NCBI GenBank assembly: GCA_900548585.1
Contig: URLI01000003.1
Coordinates: forward strand, 19,464-83,463
Direction: 5' to 3'
Source of the DNA: an uncultured Prevotella sp.
GTDB taxonomy: Bacteria > Bacteroidota > Bacteroidia > Bacteroidales > Bacteroidaceae
Length of the DNA: 64,000 nt
In this document: one piece after another, positions 43,331 through 52,335 of the stretch
Layout of the letters: each line of letters starts with the position of its first letter
How positions within the stretch are numbered: the stretch's first letter is position 1
Notes under the pieces: model-generated
What the model was told of the DNA's origin: nothing
What the model saw: the letters and a program-made list of their open reading frames with translations, nothing else
Database searches by the model: none
Position numbers and translations under genes: made by a program

Positions 43331-43418
43331 GCTGACCAATCACGCCGTGTTTGCTGACCAATCACGGCGTATTTGCTGACCAATCACGCCGTATTTGCAC
43401 CGCAATCACGCCGAATTT
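43331..43418. repeat. 22-bp tandem repeat, four units (core CACGCCGTGTTTGC)
   Basis: Units start at 43331, 43353, 43375 and 43397 with an exact 22-bp period. Each holds CAATCACGCCGTRTTTGC or a close variant; the last unit is partly decayed. The repeat lies between the convergent genes glsB and dgt. It shares period, unit number and core with the repeat at 13443-13530. Confidence 0.9.
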
Positions 43419-43451
43419 GCGATGATGTTCAGGGTGGGCCGCAGCGCCGCA

Positions 43452-44819
43452 TCATACCAGCGGCAGTGCCATCCCGTTTATCTTCTGGTATATTTCGAGG
43501 GCATAAACATCGGTCATGCCGCTGACGTAGTCTAAAACGGCCATGATGCGTTTCTCGAGGTCGGGCGAGTTGATGTCGTACTGGCTGCCCACGCGGTTCA
43601 GCAGTTGCCGCGAGTAGAAGCGGTCAGGGTATATAGCGGCCTCTGTGAATGTCCCCATCAGTGTGTCGATAATCTTGTAGCCGCTCAACTCCACATCCAG
43701 CACGGGCTTGCTGTTGTATATCTTCCCGCACGATGTCTCGTTGCATTTCATGTATGCCGCGCGCTGCTTTTCGCTGATTCCATCGATGAGAGAACCTCTG
43801 AAAGAACCTTCCATTATCTTATCCTCGTTGGCCATGAAAGTGTCAACGCAGCATTTCTCAAGCAGCCCTATGACCCTTGCGCGCATATACACCACCTTTT
43901 CGTTGTCGTCTGTTATGCCATCGTCCCTCACCCGCTGCCTTATCCTGTCCTGCGTCTCGCCGTCGAAGAACCCGAGCAGCAGTTCGCTCGTCTCCTCGAA
44001 AGTGAGTATCTTCAGTTTGTGCGCGTCCTCAATGTCCATCACCTCGTAGCAGATGTCGTCGGCCGCCTCGACGAGATATACCAACGGGTGGCGCGCATAC
44101 GACACACCTTCTGCGCCATTCCCGCCGCCATCTTGCCGCATGCCGTTTGCCGGCAGTTGCGGAATGCCGAGTTCGGCGGCAATCTTGCGGTAGGTGGGCA
44201 TCTCCTCATGGAAGAACCCGAACTTGCCTTTCCTTCCCGCGCGTGTCGATGAAACGGGGTATTTCACTATCGATGCCAGTGTGGTGTATGTCATCACGAA
44301 GCCGCCCTCGCGCCGTCCGCAGTATCTGTGGGCGAGCAGCCGGAACGCGTTGGCATTCCCCTCGAAGTGGGTCAAGTCTGCCCATGCCTCCGGCGACACC
44401 ATGTCGCGTATGTGTTTTCCTCCCCCCTCGGTGAAGAAAGCCTGAATGGCCTTCTCGCCGGAGTGGCCGAACGGCGGGTTTCCCATGTCGTGGGCAAGAC
44501 ACGCCGTGCTGACTATGGTGCCTATTTCCGGCAGCATCGTGCCGGTGAAATGGCTGTTTCCTGCGATTATGCGGGCTGCGACGTCGTTGCCGAGCGACAT
44601 TCCCACGCTTGCCACCTCGAGCGAGTGGGTGAGGCGGTTGTGTACGAAGATGCTGCCCGGCAGCGGGAACACCTGCGTCTTGTTCTGCAGTCGGCGGAAC
44701 GGGGCGGAGAAGATGAGCCGGTCGTAGTCGCGCTTGAACTCCGTCCTGTCGTCATATCTCTCCCTGTGGCATTGCTCCTGCCCGAGCCTCTTGTTGGTTA
44801 TAAGTTTTGTCCATTCCAT
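43452..44819 (-). CDS. dgt: Deoxyguanosinetriphosphate triphosphohydrolase
   Basis: The 455-residue HD-domain enzyme splits dGTP into deoxyguanosine and triphosphate. It starts at the ATG 44817-44819 (MEWTKLITNKRLG); the upstream extension to 44852 has no match. Family motifs: FSAPFRRLQNKTQVFPLP, HNRLTHSLEVASVG (first metal His), CLAHDMGNPPFGHSGEKAI (HD pair) and YLVEAADDICYEVMDIEDA. It stands alone, divergent from dut. A TACTTTTG box lies upstream on the minus strand near 44860. Confidence 0.95.
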   Translation of the reverse strand: MEWTKLITNKRLGQEQCHRERYDDRTEFKRDYDRLIFSAPFRRLQNKTQVFPLPGSIFVHNRLTHSLEVASVGMSLGNDVAARIIAGNSHFTGTMLPEIGTIVSTACLAHDMGNPPFGHSGEKAIQAFFTEGGGKHIRDMVSPEAWADLTHFEGNANAFRLLAHRYCGRREGGFVMTYTTLASIVKYPVSSTRAGRKGKFGFFHEEMPTYRKIAAELGIPQLPANGMRQDGGGNGAEGVSYARHPLVYLVEAADDICYEVMDIEDAHKLKILTFEETSELLLGFFDGETQDRIRQRVRDDGITDDNEKVVYMRARVIGLLEKCCVDTFMANEDKIMEGSFRGSLIDGISEKQRAAYMKCNETSCGKIYNSKPVLDVELSGYKIIDTLMGTFTEAAIYPDRFYSRQLLNRVGSQYDINSPDLEKRIMAVLDYVSGMTDVYALEIYQKINGMALPLV

Positions 44820-44991
44820 AATTTTATTGCCTTGCAAATGACTCATGCACATGCAAAAGTAATATAAAATGCAGTAAATTCGAATAAAATAGCATTTAAA
44901 ATTTCACAATGCAATCTTTATTTTGTATTTTTGCACGTTAATAGCGCATAGGAGGCGATACTCCGCGAATTAAGGAAATTATACAGTTAAG

Positions 44992-45429
44992 ATGACAAAG
45001 GTAAGAGTCTTGAACAAGGGGCGGCAGCCGCTCCCCGCTTATGCCACACCGCAGAGCGCCGGTATGGATTTGCGTGCAGACATTGATGAGCCGGTGACGC
45101 TGCGCCCTATGGAGCGGCGGCTTATCCCGACGGGGCTGCACATCGCGCTCCCGGCGGGCTTCGAGGCGCAGATACGTCCGCGCAGCGGGCTGGCGCTGAA
45201 GCACGGCGTTACGGTGCTCAACACCCCCGGCACGGTGGATGCCGATTACCGTGGCGAGCTGATGGTACTGCTGATAAACCTCGGCGACCGCGACTTCGTG
45301 GTGAACGCCGGTGAGCGTATTGCCCAGATGGTGATAACAAGGCACGAAAATGCCGATTTCATCATAGTTGAGGAACTCGACGAGACGGAACGCGGCGAGG
45401 GCGGTTACGGTCATACTGGAGTGAGGTGA
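44992..45429 (+). CDS. dut: Deoxyuridine 5'-triphosphate nucleotidohydrolase
   Basis: The 145-residue trimeric enzyme hydrolyses dUTP to dUMP. All five dUTPase motifs can be seen: SAGMDLRADI, PRSGLALKHG, NTPGTVDADYRGEL, NAGERIAQMVI and the C-terminal RGEGGYGHTG. A TATTTTTG -7 box at 44926-44933 lies about 60 bp upstream, with a weak -33 box. The stop codon is immediately followed by the ATG of the TPR lipoprotein gene, so the four genes to 49765 likely form one unit. Confidence 0.97.
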   Translation: MTKVRVLNKGRQPLPAYATPQSAGMDLRADIDEPVTLRPMERRLIPTGLHIALPAGFEAQIRPRSGLALKHGVTVLNTPGTVDADYRGELMVLLINLGDRDFVVNAGERIAQMVITRHENADFIIVEELDETERGEGGYGHTGVR

Positions 45430-47235
45430 ATGATGGGAAGACACATTGCTGACAAATTGCGTGTGGCGCGGCGCGCGGCGGTTGTTGCCGCCGTGGCTGC
45501 GTTTGCCGCCGCCGCCGTTTCGTGCGGCTCGCCGCAGACAATATCCGTGAGGCAGGCCATGGGACGTGGAAAGAGCGTGGTGGCGCCGGCGCTGAGTCAC
45601 AACGACCAGATGCGCCTCAAGTATTTCTACTTCGAGGCAATGTCGCAGCAGGCAATGGGCAACTATGACGCCGCCTTCGACCTGCTGGGCCATTGCCTCA
45701 CGATAGACCCCAATGCCGCAGAGGTGTATTTCTCCATCTCTTCCTACTATGCCGGACTGGGACGCGACAGCATGGCGATGCAGGCGATGGAGCGTGCCGT
45801 GGTGCTGAACCCGGAGAACGAGGTGTATATAGAGCGGCTCGCCGTGTCGTACATCAACACCCGCAACTATGACAGGGCGGCTGACGCCTACGAGCGGCTC
45901 TATGCCGCCAGCCGCAGCCGCACCGACGTGCTCGGGATCCTGGCGCAGCTCTACAACCAGCAGAAGAAATATGACAAGATGGTCGGCGCGCTCGAAAGGC
46001 TGGAACAGGCGGAGGGCAGCAACGAGCAGATAACGCTGTCGAAGATGTATGCCTTCTCGATGAAAGGGGACAAAAAAGCCGAATTCAACGCGCTGAAACA
46101 GCTCGCTGACAAATACCCCAACGACCTGAACTACCGCGTTATGATGGGCAACTGGCTGCTCAAGAACGGGCGCGAGGACGAGGCTCTCGACGAATATGAC
46201 TCGGTGCTGGAACAGGAGCCGGACAACGTGTCGGCGCAGATGTCGATGCTCGACTACTATAAGAAACAGGGCGAGGACTCCCTGGCGCAGGCAATGGTGG
46301 AGCGCGTGCTCGTGAGCAACAAGACACCGGCGAAAAGCAAGATACAACTGCTGCGGCAGGTGGTTGACGAGAACGAGCGGGCCGGGGCGGGAAGCATGGA
46401 GATAATACGCCTCTTCAAGCGGGTGCTCGCCGAGCCGCAGGAGACACCGGACATGGCGGAGCTGTATGCCGGCTACCTGAAACTGAAGGAATATCCGCAG
46501 GATTCGGTTGACGCGGTGCTGCGGAAGGTCTTGGACATAGCGCCCGACGAGAAGGGCGCGAGGACACAGCTGATTATGTCGGCATGGGAAAAGAAAGACT
46601 ACGACCGCGTGCTTGACCTGTGCCGCACGGCGCAGCAGTATAGTCCTGACGAAGTGATGTTCTTCTATTTCATGGCGATGGCATACAACCAGCAGGACAG
46701 TATTGACGAGGCTCTCGGGACGGCAAGCCGTGGAGTGGCGGTGGCGGACGATGGCAGCAACAAGGAACTGGTGTCCGACCTCTACGGGCTTATGGGCGAA
46801 CTGTATCATGTGAAAGGCATGGAAAGGGAGGCCTTCGAGGCGTATGACAAGTGCCTTGAGTGGAACGGCGAGAACACGGGATGCCTTAACAACTACGCGT
46901 ATTATCTCAGCCTCACCGGGAAAGACCTGAAGAGGGCGGAGCAGATGAGCTACAAGACGCTGAAGGCGGAGCCGAACAACGGCATATTCCTCGACACCTA
47001 CGCATGGATTCTGTTCATGGAGGGACGCTACGGTGAGGCAAAGGAGTATATCAAACGGGCAATGGAGAACTACGACGCGCCGAGCGCCGACGTGATCGAG
47101 CATGCCGGTGACATATTCTGGAAGTGCGGGGAGCACGCCGCCGCCGTGGAATACTGGCAGAAGGCCGTTGATGCCGGGGGGGACGGCCCGGCGCTGATAA
47201 AGAAACTGAAACAGAAAAAATATTTTGAGAAATGA
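45430..47235 (+). CDS. TPR-repeat lipoprotein
   Basis: The 601-residue protein has a signal peptide ending in a lipobox-like AAAVSCGSPQ (lipidated Cys near 34). The lack of acidic residues after the Cys suggests it faces the periplasm. The rest is a series of tetratricopeptide helices (for example QQAMGNYDAAFDLLGHCLTIDPNAAEVYFSI). The final part has LKAEPNNGIFLDTYAWILFMEGRYGEAKEYIKRAM. TPRs mediate protein contacts; the partner is unknown. The dut-TPR-DUF4292-EnvC order suggests a role in envelope assembly. Confidence 0.88.
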   Translation: MMGRHIADKLRVARRAAVVAAVAAFAAAAVSCGSPQTISVRQAMGRGKSVVAPALSHNDQMRLKYFYFEAMSQQAMGNYDAAFDLLGHCLTIDPNAAEVYFSISSYYAGLGRDSMAMQAMERAVVLNPENEVYIERLAVSYINTRNYDRAADAYERLYAASRSRTDVLGILAQLYNQQKKYDKMVGALERLEQAEGSNEQITLSKMYAFSMKGDKKAEFNALKQLADKYPNDLNYRVMMGNWLLKNGREDEALDEYDSVLEQEPDNVSAQMSMLDYYKKQGEDSLAQAMVERVLVSNKTPAKSKIQLLRQVVDENERAGAGSMEIIRLFKRVLAEPQETPDMAELYAGYLKLKEYPQDSVDAVLRKVLDIAPDEKGARTQLIMSAWEKKDYDRVLDLCRTAQQYSPDEVMFFYFMAMAYNQQDSIDEALGTASRGVAVADDGSNKELVSDLYGLMGELYHVKGMEREAFEAYDKCLEWNGENTGCLNNYAYYLSLTGKDLKRAEQMSYKTLKAEPNNGIFLDTYAWILFMEGRYGEAKEYIKRAMENYDAPSADVIEHAGDIFWKCGEHAAAVEYWQKAVDAGGDGPALIKKLKQKKYFEK

Positions 47236-48116
47236 AGATAAAGGCAATTGCGCTCAACACCATCGCGGCAGCGGCCATAATGGCCATGGCTGCCTGCGGG
47301 ACGACAAAGACAATAACCGGCACGCCGGCGAAACCCGTGACGAATGCTGTCGCGGACACCGAGGCGGCGCGGCTGAATTTCGTGCGCAGCGTGTCTGACC
47401 GTGCCGTGGCGCAGAGGAACATCACCGCAAAACTGAAGTTCAGGGTGAGGAAAGGGGCAAGGGACGTGTCGGTGGGCGGCTCGCTCTATATGCGCCGCGA
47501 CGACGTGATACGCATACAGCTGACACCGATGGGACTGTTCGAGGCAGGGCGCATAGAACTCACAAAGGACTATGTGCTGATTGTGGACAGAGTCAACAAG
47601 CAGTACCTGAAGGCCGGTTACGACAAAGTGGAGTTCCTGAGGCGCAACGGACTGAATTTCTATTCGCTGCAGGCTCTCTTCTGGAACCAGCTGTTCATCC
47701 CGGGCAGTGACCACCTGCGCGACTCGGAACTCAAGGCGTTTGGCGTGAAAATCCTCCCGCAGGCCGTTTGCAGCATAATAGAATTGGGAAGGGACCGCAT
47801 GGAATATAAATGGCAGGCCGACAACAGGTCGTTCGAGATCAGGCAGGCCGACGTGGCATACTCGAGCGGAGACAAGGGAAAGACCTTGCTGCAGTGGAAA
47901 TACGAAACGTTCCGGAACTTCGCAGGGCGCACCTTCCCGTCGCAGATAACGATAACCGGAACGTCGCCGGCGCTGAGGGGCGGGCAGAGCATCAGCATAG
48001 AACTGTCGCTCGACAGGCTGAACAACAACAGCAACTGGGAGCCACGCACGCAACTGTCTTCCAAGTACGAGGCAGTGACGGCAGAGGAAGTGTTGAACAA
48101 AATAATGAGCATGTGA
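47232..48116 (+). CDS. DUF4292 family lipoprotein
   Basis: The 294-residue protein has a lipobox (IMAMAACGTTK, Cys near 22) and then a beta-rich region (ITAKLKFRVRKGARDVSVGGSLYMRRDDVIRIQLTPMG shows the family style, read in pieces). DUF4292 members have a fold resembling LolA/LolB lipoprotein carriers; that a LolB-like role applies here is inference. It overlaps the TPR gene stop by 4 bp and the EnvC-like gene start by 1 bp. Confidence 0.85.
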   Translation: MKIKAIALNTIAAAAIMAMAACGTTKTITGTPAKPVTNAVADTEAARLNFVRSVSDRAVAQRNITAKLKFRVRKGARDVSVGGSLYMRRDDVIRIQLTPMGLFEAGRIELTKDYVLIVDRVNKQYLKAGYDKVEFLRRNGLNFYSLQALFWNQLFIPGSDHLRDSELKAFGVKILPQAVCSIIELGRDRMEYKWQADNRSFEIRQADVAYSSGDKGKTLLQWKYETFRNFAGRTFPSQITITGTSPALRGGQSISIELSLDRLNNNSNWEPRTQLSSKYEAVTAEEVLNKIMSM

Positions 48117-49765
48117 TGAAAAGACTGATACTCGTTTTCGCCATGGCGGCGCTCGCGCTCGCCCCGCACGCACAGCAGAGGAAAGGCACGCAGGGTGCGA
48201 AACCGCGCACGCAGCAGACAAGGCGCGCAACGGCGCGGCAGCGGCAGCAGGGGAGCGCGAGGAAACAGACGGGGAACAAGAAGAACGCCAGGCAGCGGAA
48301 AAGGCAGGGAAAAGCCAACAAGCAGAACTACAGCACGAAGGAAATCCGGGGGCTGCAGGACCAGCGGTCGCAGGTGAGGAAGAACATAAGGGAACAGGAG
48401 AAGAAACTGCAGGCCAACAAGACCGACGTGAAGAACAGGCTGGACAACCTCGTGAGGCTGAACAGCGAGATAGAGACGCGGAAGCGCAGCATCGACGACA
48501 TACAGGGCGAGATAACGAAGATCAACGGCAACATGGATCTTCTGCGCTCGCAGCTTGCAACGCTCAACCTGCAACTGGAGGAGCGCAAGCAGAAATACAT
48601 CAACCTGATGAGGTATGTGGCACGCCACCGTGGAGTGCAGGACCAGTTGATGTTCATCTTCAGCGCGGGCAGCCTGCCGCAGATGTACCGCCGCCTGCGC
48701 TTCGTGCGCGAATATGCCGCTTACCAGCGGGCGCAGGGCGAGATGGTGAAGGAGAAACAAGACCAGATAACGGGCAAGCAGCGGGAACTGGCAAAGCATA
48801 AGAGCGACAAGAATTTACTCCTGTACAAAGGCAGGAAGGAGCACGCCGCGCTCGAGGGACAGCAACAGGAGCAGCAGAAGGTCGTCGCCTCGCTGCAGCA
48901 ACAGCAGAAAACGATACAGTCGGTGCTGGCAGACCAGAGGCAGAAAGACGCGCAGCTGAACGCCATGATCGACCGGCTCGTGGCCATAGAGGTGGCAAAG
49001 GCCAAGGCAAGGGCAGAGGAGGAGGCCCGCAGGAAAGCCGCCGCAGCCGCCGCCGAAAAGAAGAGGCGCGAGGAGGAACTGGCACGCAAGAAGGCTGCGG
49101 CAGAGGCTGCCGCGCGCGAGAACGCGCGTCGCCTGGCGGAGGCGAAGGCCGCCGAGGAGAGGGCGAGGGCAGAGCAGAGGGCGGCAGAAAGCAAGAGCGC
49201 CGAGGAGAAGGCAAGGGCTGAGCACGCGGCGCGTGTCGCCGGGGAGAACCGCCGCGCGATAGAACGCAAGGCGCGGGCAGACGAGGAACGCTCGGCAAGG
49301 GAGGTGGCACGCGCAGACCGTGAGAGCAAGGCTGCCGCGACAATGGCGACGGCAGACCGCAGGCTGAGCAGCAATTTCGAGCAGAACCGTGGGCGGCTGC
49401 CAATGCCGCTGTCCGGACGCTGCCGCATAGTCAGCCGTTTCGGGCAATATAATGTTGAGGGACTGCGCAACGTGACGCTCGACAACAAGGGCATCAACAT
49501 ACAGGGACAGCCGGGGGCTGCGGTGCGAAGCGTGTTCAACGGGGAGGTGAGCGCCGTGTTCAGTTTCGGCGGGACGAATGTCGTCATGGTGCGCCACGGA
49601 AACTACATATCGGTGTATTGCAACCTGCGGTCGGTGAGCGTGAGCCGTGGCCAGCAGGTCAGGACCGGGCAGTCGCTCGGCACCGTCGGCGCGGACAACA
49701 TACTTCAGTTCCAGTTGCGCAGGGAAACCACAAAACTGAACCCCGAGTCATGGCTCGGCAGGTGA
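48116..49765 (+). CDS. EnvC-like murein hydrolase activator (coiled coil plus degenerate LytM)
   Basis: The 549-residue protein starts at ATG 48116 (signal peptide MKRLILVFAMAALALAPHA). A basic Gln/Arg-rich segment (20-80) is followed by coiled coils (about 85-300) and a very Ala/Glu/Arg/Lys-rich helix (about 300-410), then a C-terminal LytM/M23 domain (425-549). The LytM domain lacks its metal residues: NKGINI replaces the HxGxD-type start, and LQFQLR replaces the HxH site. Like E. coli EnvC it is therefore predicted to activate amidases instead of cutting peptidoglycan itself. Confidence 0.88.
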   Translation: MKRLILVFAMAALALAPHAQQRKGTQGAKPRTQQTRRATARQRQQGSARKQTGNKKNARQRKRQGKANKQNYSTKEIRGLQDQRSQVRKNIREQEKKLQANKTDVKNRLDNLVRLNSEIETRKRSIDDIQGEITKINGNMDLLRSQLATLNLQLEERKQKYINLMRYVARHRGVQDQLMFIFSAGSLPQMYRRLRFVREYAAYQRAQGEMVKEKQDQITGKQRELAKHKSDKNLLLYKGRKEHAALEGQQQEQQKVVASLQQQQKTIQSVLADQRQKDAQLNAMIDRLVAIEVAKAKARAEEEARRKAAAAAAEKKRREEELARKKAAAEAAARENARRLAEAKAAEERARAEQRAAESKSAEEKARAEHAARVAGENRRAIERKARADEERSAREVARADRESKAAATMATADRRLSSNFEQNRGRLPMPLSGRCRIVSRFGQYNVEGLRNVTLDNKGINIQGQPGAAVRSVFNGEVSAVFSFGGTNVVMVRHGNYISVYCNLRSVSVSRGQQVRTGQSLGTVGADNILQFQLRRETTKLNPESWLGR

Positions 49766-49815
49766 TGCCACCGGCGTGCGCGCCGCTTGCCGCGCGCACC
49801 TGGCGGCACGGCAAG
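49766..49815. terminator. GC-rich hairpin between convergent genes
   Basis: GTGCGCGC and GCGCGCAC form a perfect 8-bp stem with an 8-nt loop in the 50 bp between the EnvC-like gene and the convergent receptor gene, extended on both sides by partial TGCC/GGCA pairing. No T-run follows on either strand, so a role in ending transcription is only likely from position. Confidence 0.45.
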
Positions 49816-52335
49816 TCAAATTGACACCTGTGCCGTGAGGTATATCTCGCGTGGGCGGAGCTGGTAGCGTGAGGTTGACGACGACACCCCGCCATACGAG
49901 GTGATGATGTATTCGCGGCGGTCGAACATGTTGCGCAACTCCGCCGACAGCCGCACCTTTTTCATCCTCCACACCACCGAGGCGTCGGCAAGCAGCGTGT
50001 TGAGCGTCGGCGAGGACTGCAGCTCGTTGTGGTAGTGAACGCCAGACAACGAAAGGTCAACCGCGCCTATCGTCGCCGTCAGCGACAGGCTCTGCCGCCA
50101 GTTCCACAGCGTCTGCAACGATATGTCATCCGTCCTGGTGTGTGATGCCGAGAATGATGCGTCGTAACTCACCTGACACCACGATGGCGAGAATATCAGG
50201 CTCGGCATCATCCTCACCGTACTGCTTCTGTAGCCGGTGGCTCTGTCGGCAGACAGTTGTTTCCCCCTTGCGTCGGTGTAGTCCACGTTCAGCCCTGCCT
50301 TCAGGTGCAGGTCGAACCATCCCTTTGACAATCCGGCGTTCATGTTGAGTGTGCCGTTGTCGCTTCTCCTCTCCACGATCCTGTAAACATATTCCCCGTT
50401 TTCTATCTGCATGTCGCTCATAGTGTTGAGCCATGCGTGGGAATAGTTCGCGCCAAGCGTGCAGAAGAACTCCGTTATCGGTCGCTTGTATGTGTAGCTT
50501 AGGCCTGATGCCATGACCGTTGTGCGAGGTATCGTGCCGTCGTTGACCGTCACTGTGCGGTAGTCGCTGCGGTGTCTCGTCATGGCGAATGAGGCCAGGT
50601 CGCCCGTGGTTCTTGATGCCGTGACGTATGCAAACATGTTTGACCGGTTGCCTTTCTTCACGTTGAGGCTTATGTTGGGCGACGTGTCCATGAATGACCG
50701 GTGGCGGCTGGCATAAAGTTCCCACGACACGGGTACGGAGAACCGCCATGTGGCAATTCCCCTGCGTATCTCGTGGTAGGGGCTGGCGTATATTGAGAAG
50801 CGCGTGTTGCCGCCGTCAGCGTTGAGATAGTAAGCCTTGAAGCCGGCATCCACCGATGATGTGGTTAGCGAGCGGTTTCTCGTCAGTTTCGCGCTGTTGT
50901 TGGTGTAGCACACTGTCGTGTTGATTTTGTCCTCCACGCCGTTCACCGTCAGCCTTGACGGCGAGTGCAGAAATTCCGCCACGGAGGAAATGCCGAGCGA
51001 AAAGCGTTCGTTGGCAAACGTCTGTCCGAAGGAGTGCAGCAGGCTCACCTCGGGCGTTTTCACCTCTTGCCGCAGAGGCTTCCCGTTTGAGGTGTCAAGC
51101 GTCGCGTTGCCCCTGCTCTGCGACACGCAGGCTCTCATGTAGTGGTTTCCGTAGGTCTTATCCTCGTTAATGTTCCTGTCATAGTCGACATACACCCTGT
51201 CGCTGCTTATGTGCGTGCGCTTTTCCTCGCTTGTCGTTGCCGGGGTGTCCTCGTTGAGGTAGTAGTTCGCCACGTTGGACGTCGTCTGACGTTCCGTCGT
51301 GTGCAGGTAGCCTGCCGACATACGCGTCTCTCCGTCCCTCTTGTTCTTCCTCACACGGTTAATGTTCCAGTCGTGCGAGTTGTTGAACCTCAGCCTCTCG
51401 TCGTCTATGGGCGCGCTCAGTGACGGGGTGTGGAACCATTGCGGCATGCTCGTCTCTGGCTCGTGCGTCATCATTGACATCCTTGCCAGGAGATTGCCTG
51501 ACACGCTCAGGTCTTTGCCCGTGTGGTCATATTCCATGTCATACATCAGCTGCCGCTTCTTCCCAATCTGCATCACATGGGCCTTTACGCCCGCCGTAGA
51601 CTCCTTCATGGGAAACCGCGCGAGCGCCGCCGGCGTGATGGTGGGCAGCAGTTTGTCGCGTGCCTCGTCCTTCAGGTTGATGTTCATCGCCACGTCGTCC
51701 GAGTAAACCTTGCCCTGCAGCGCCTTCACGGGCTGGTCGTGCTCTATCACGTCCGCGCTCTTCACGTCCTTCGCCTTTATGTTCTCGTTGAGCTTGTCGT
51801 ATTTCCCGCCTGTGAGGTCGAGCCCCTCCACGGTGAAGCGGCTCACCGCCTTTCCGTTGACGCTCACCTCGCCGTTCTTTGCCACCGACACCCCGGGCAG
51901 TTTCTTCAGCACGTCCTTCAGCGAGTTGTCGCGCCCGTCGGCAAACCGCGTCAGGTCGTAGGTCATGGTGTCTGCCATGTTCGTTATTGGCCTGCCGCTG
52001 ACGAATACCTCCTCCAACTTGAACTCATCCTGCGTCATGTCCACCGTCACCTCCCTCGCGCCGCCTGTCGGCACCACGCGCTTGCCATAGCCGAGGTAGG
52101 ACACCGACAGGCGGTCGTCCTTCTCGATGCTGTTCGCTTTGAGGTGGAAGCGTCCCTTTGCGTCAGTCTTGGTGAAAGTCAGCGGCTTGCCGTGGCGCAG
52201 CAGCGTGACGCTCGCCATCCCGAGGCCCGCCTTTGTCAGCGAATCCCTCACCGTGCCGCTCACGGTGGTCTGCGCGCTGACTGCCGTGAGGCACGCCAGG
52301 AAAATGCACAGCGCGGCAAAACGTCTCGTGCTCAT
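49816..52335 (-). CDS. TonB-dependent receptor-like outer membrane beta-barrel protein
   Basis: The 839-residue protein has a signal peptide (about 1-21), a carboxypeptidase-regulatory-like domain (TTVSGTVRDSLTKAGLGMAS), a plug-like domain (about 110-230; LKDVLKKLPGVSVAKNGEVS and VEGLDLTGGKYDKL) and a long barrel rich in aromatic beta strands. It is an outer membrane receptor or channel of unknown cargo, of the type often paired with a GLPGLI gene. Its start overlaps the GLPGLI stop by 4 bp, so the two are surely co-translated. Confidence 0.9.
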   Translation of the reverse strand: MSTRRFAALCIFLACLTAVSAQTTVSGTVRDSLTKAGLGMASVTLLRHGKPLTFTKTDAKGRFHLKANSIEKDDRLSVSYLGYGKRVVPTGGAREVTVDMTQDEFKLEEVFVSGRPITNMADTMTYDLTRFADGRDNSLKDVLKKLPGVSVAKNGEVSVNGKAVSRFTVEGLDLTGGKYDKLNENIKAKDVKSADVIEHDQPVKALQGKVYSDDVAMNINLKDEARDKLLPTITPAALARFPMKESTAGVKAHVMQIGKKRQLMYDMEYDHTGKDLSVSGNLLARMSMMTHEPETSMPQWFHTPSLSAPIDDERLRFNNSHDWNINRVRKNKRDGETRMSAGYLHTTERQTTSNVANYYLNEDTPATTSEEKRTHISSDRVYVDYDRNINEDKTYGNHYMRACVSQSRGNATLDTSNGKPLRQEVKTPEVSLLHSFGQTFANERFSLGISSVAEFLHSPSRLTVNGVEDKINTTVCYTNNSAKLTRNRSLTTSSVDAGFKAYYLNADGGNTRFSIYASPYHEIRRGIATWRFSVPVSWELYASRHRSFMDTSPNISLNVKKGNRSNMFAYVTASRTTGDLASFAMTRHRSDYRTVTVNDGTIPRTTVMASGLSYTYKRPITEFFCTLGANYSHAWLNTMSDMQIENGEYVYRIVERRSDNGTLNMNAGLSKGWFDLHLKAGLNVDYTDARGKQLSADRATGYRSSTVRMMPSLIFSPSWCQVSYDASFSASHTRTDDISLQTLWNWRQSLSLTATIGAVDLSLSGVHYHNELQSSPTLNTLLADASVVWRMKKVRLSAELRNMFDRREYIITSYGGVSSSTSRYQLRPREIYLTAQVSI

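Noticed and set aside
44938..47247. Very long open frame of 769 codons on the minus strand opposite dut and the TPR gene
   Set aside because: It is the antisense shadow of the TPR lipoprotein gene. Its translation is rich in His, Val, Arg and Leu without any domain pattern, as expected from reverse reading of GC-rich codons.
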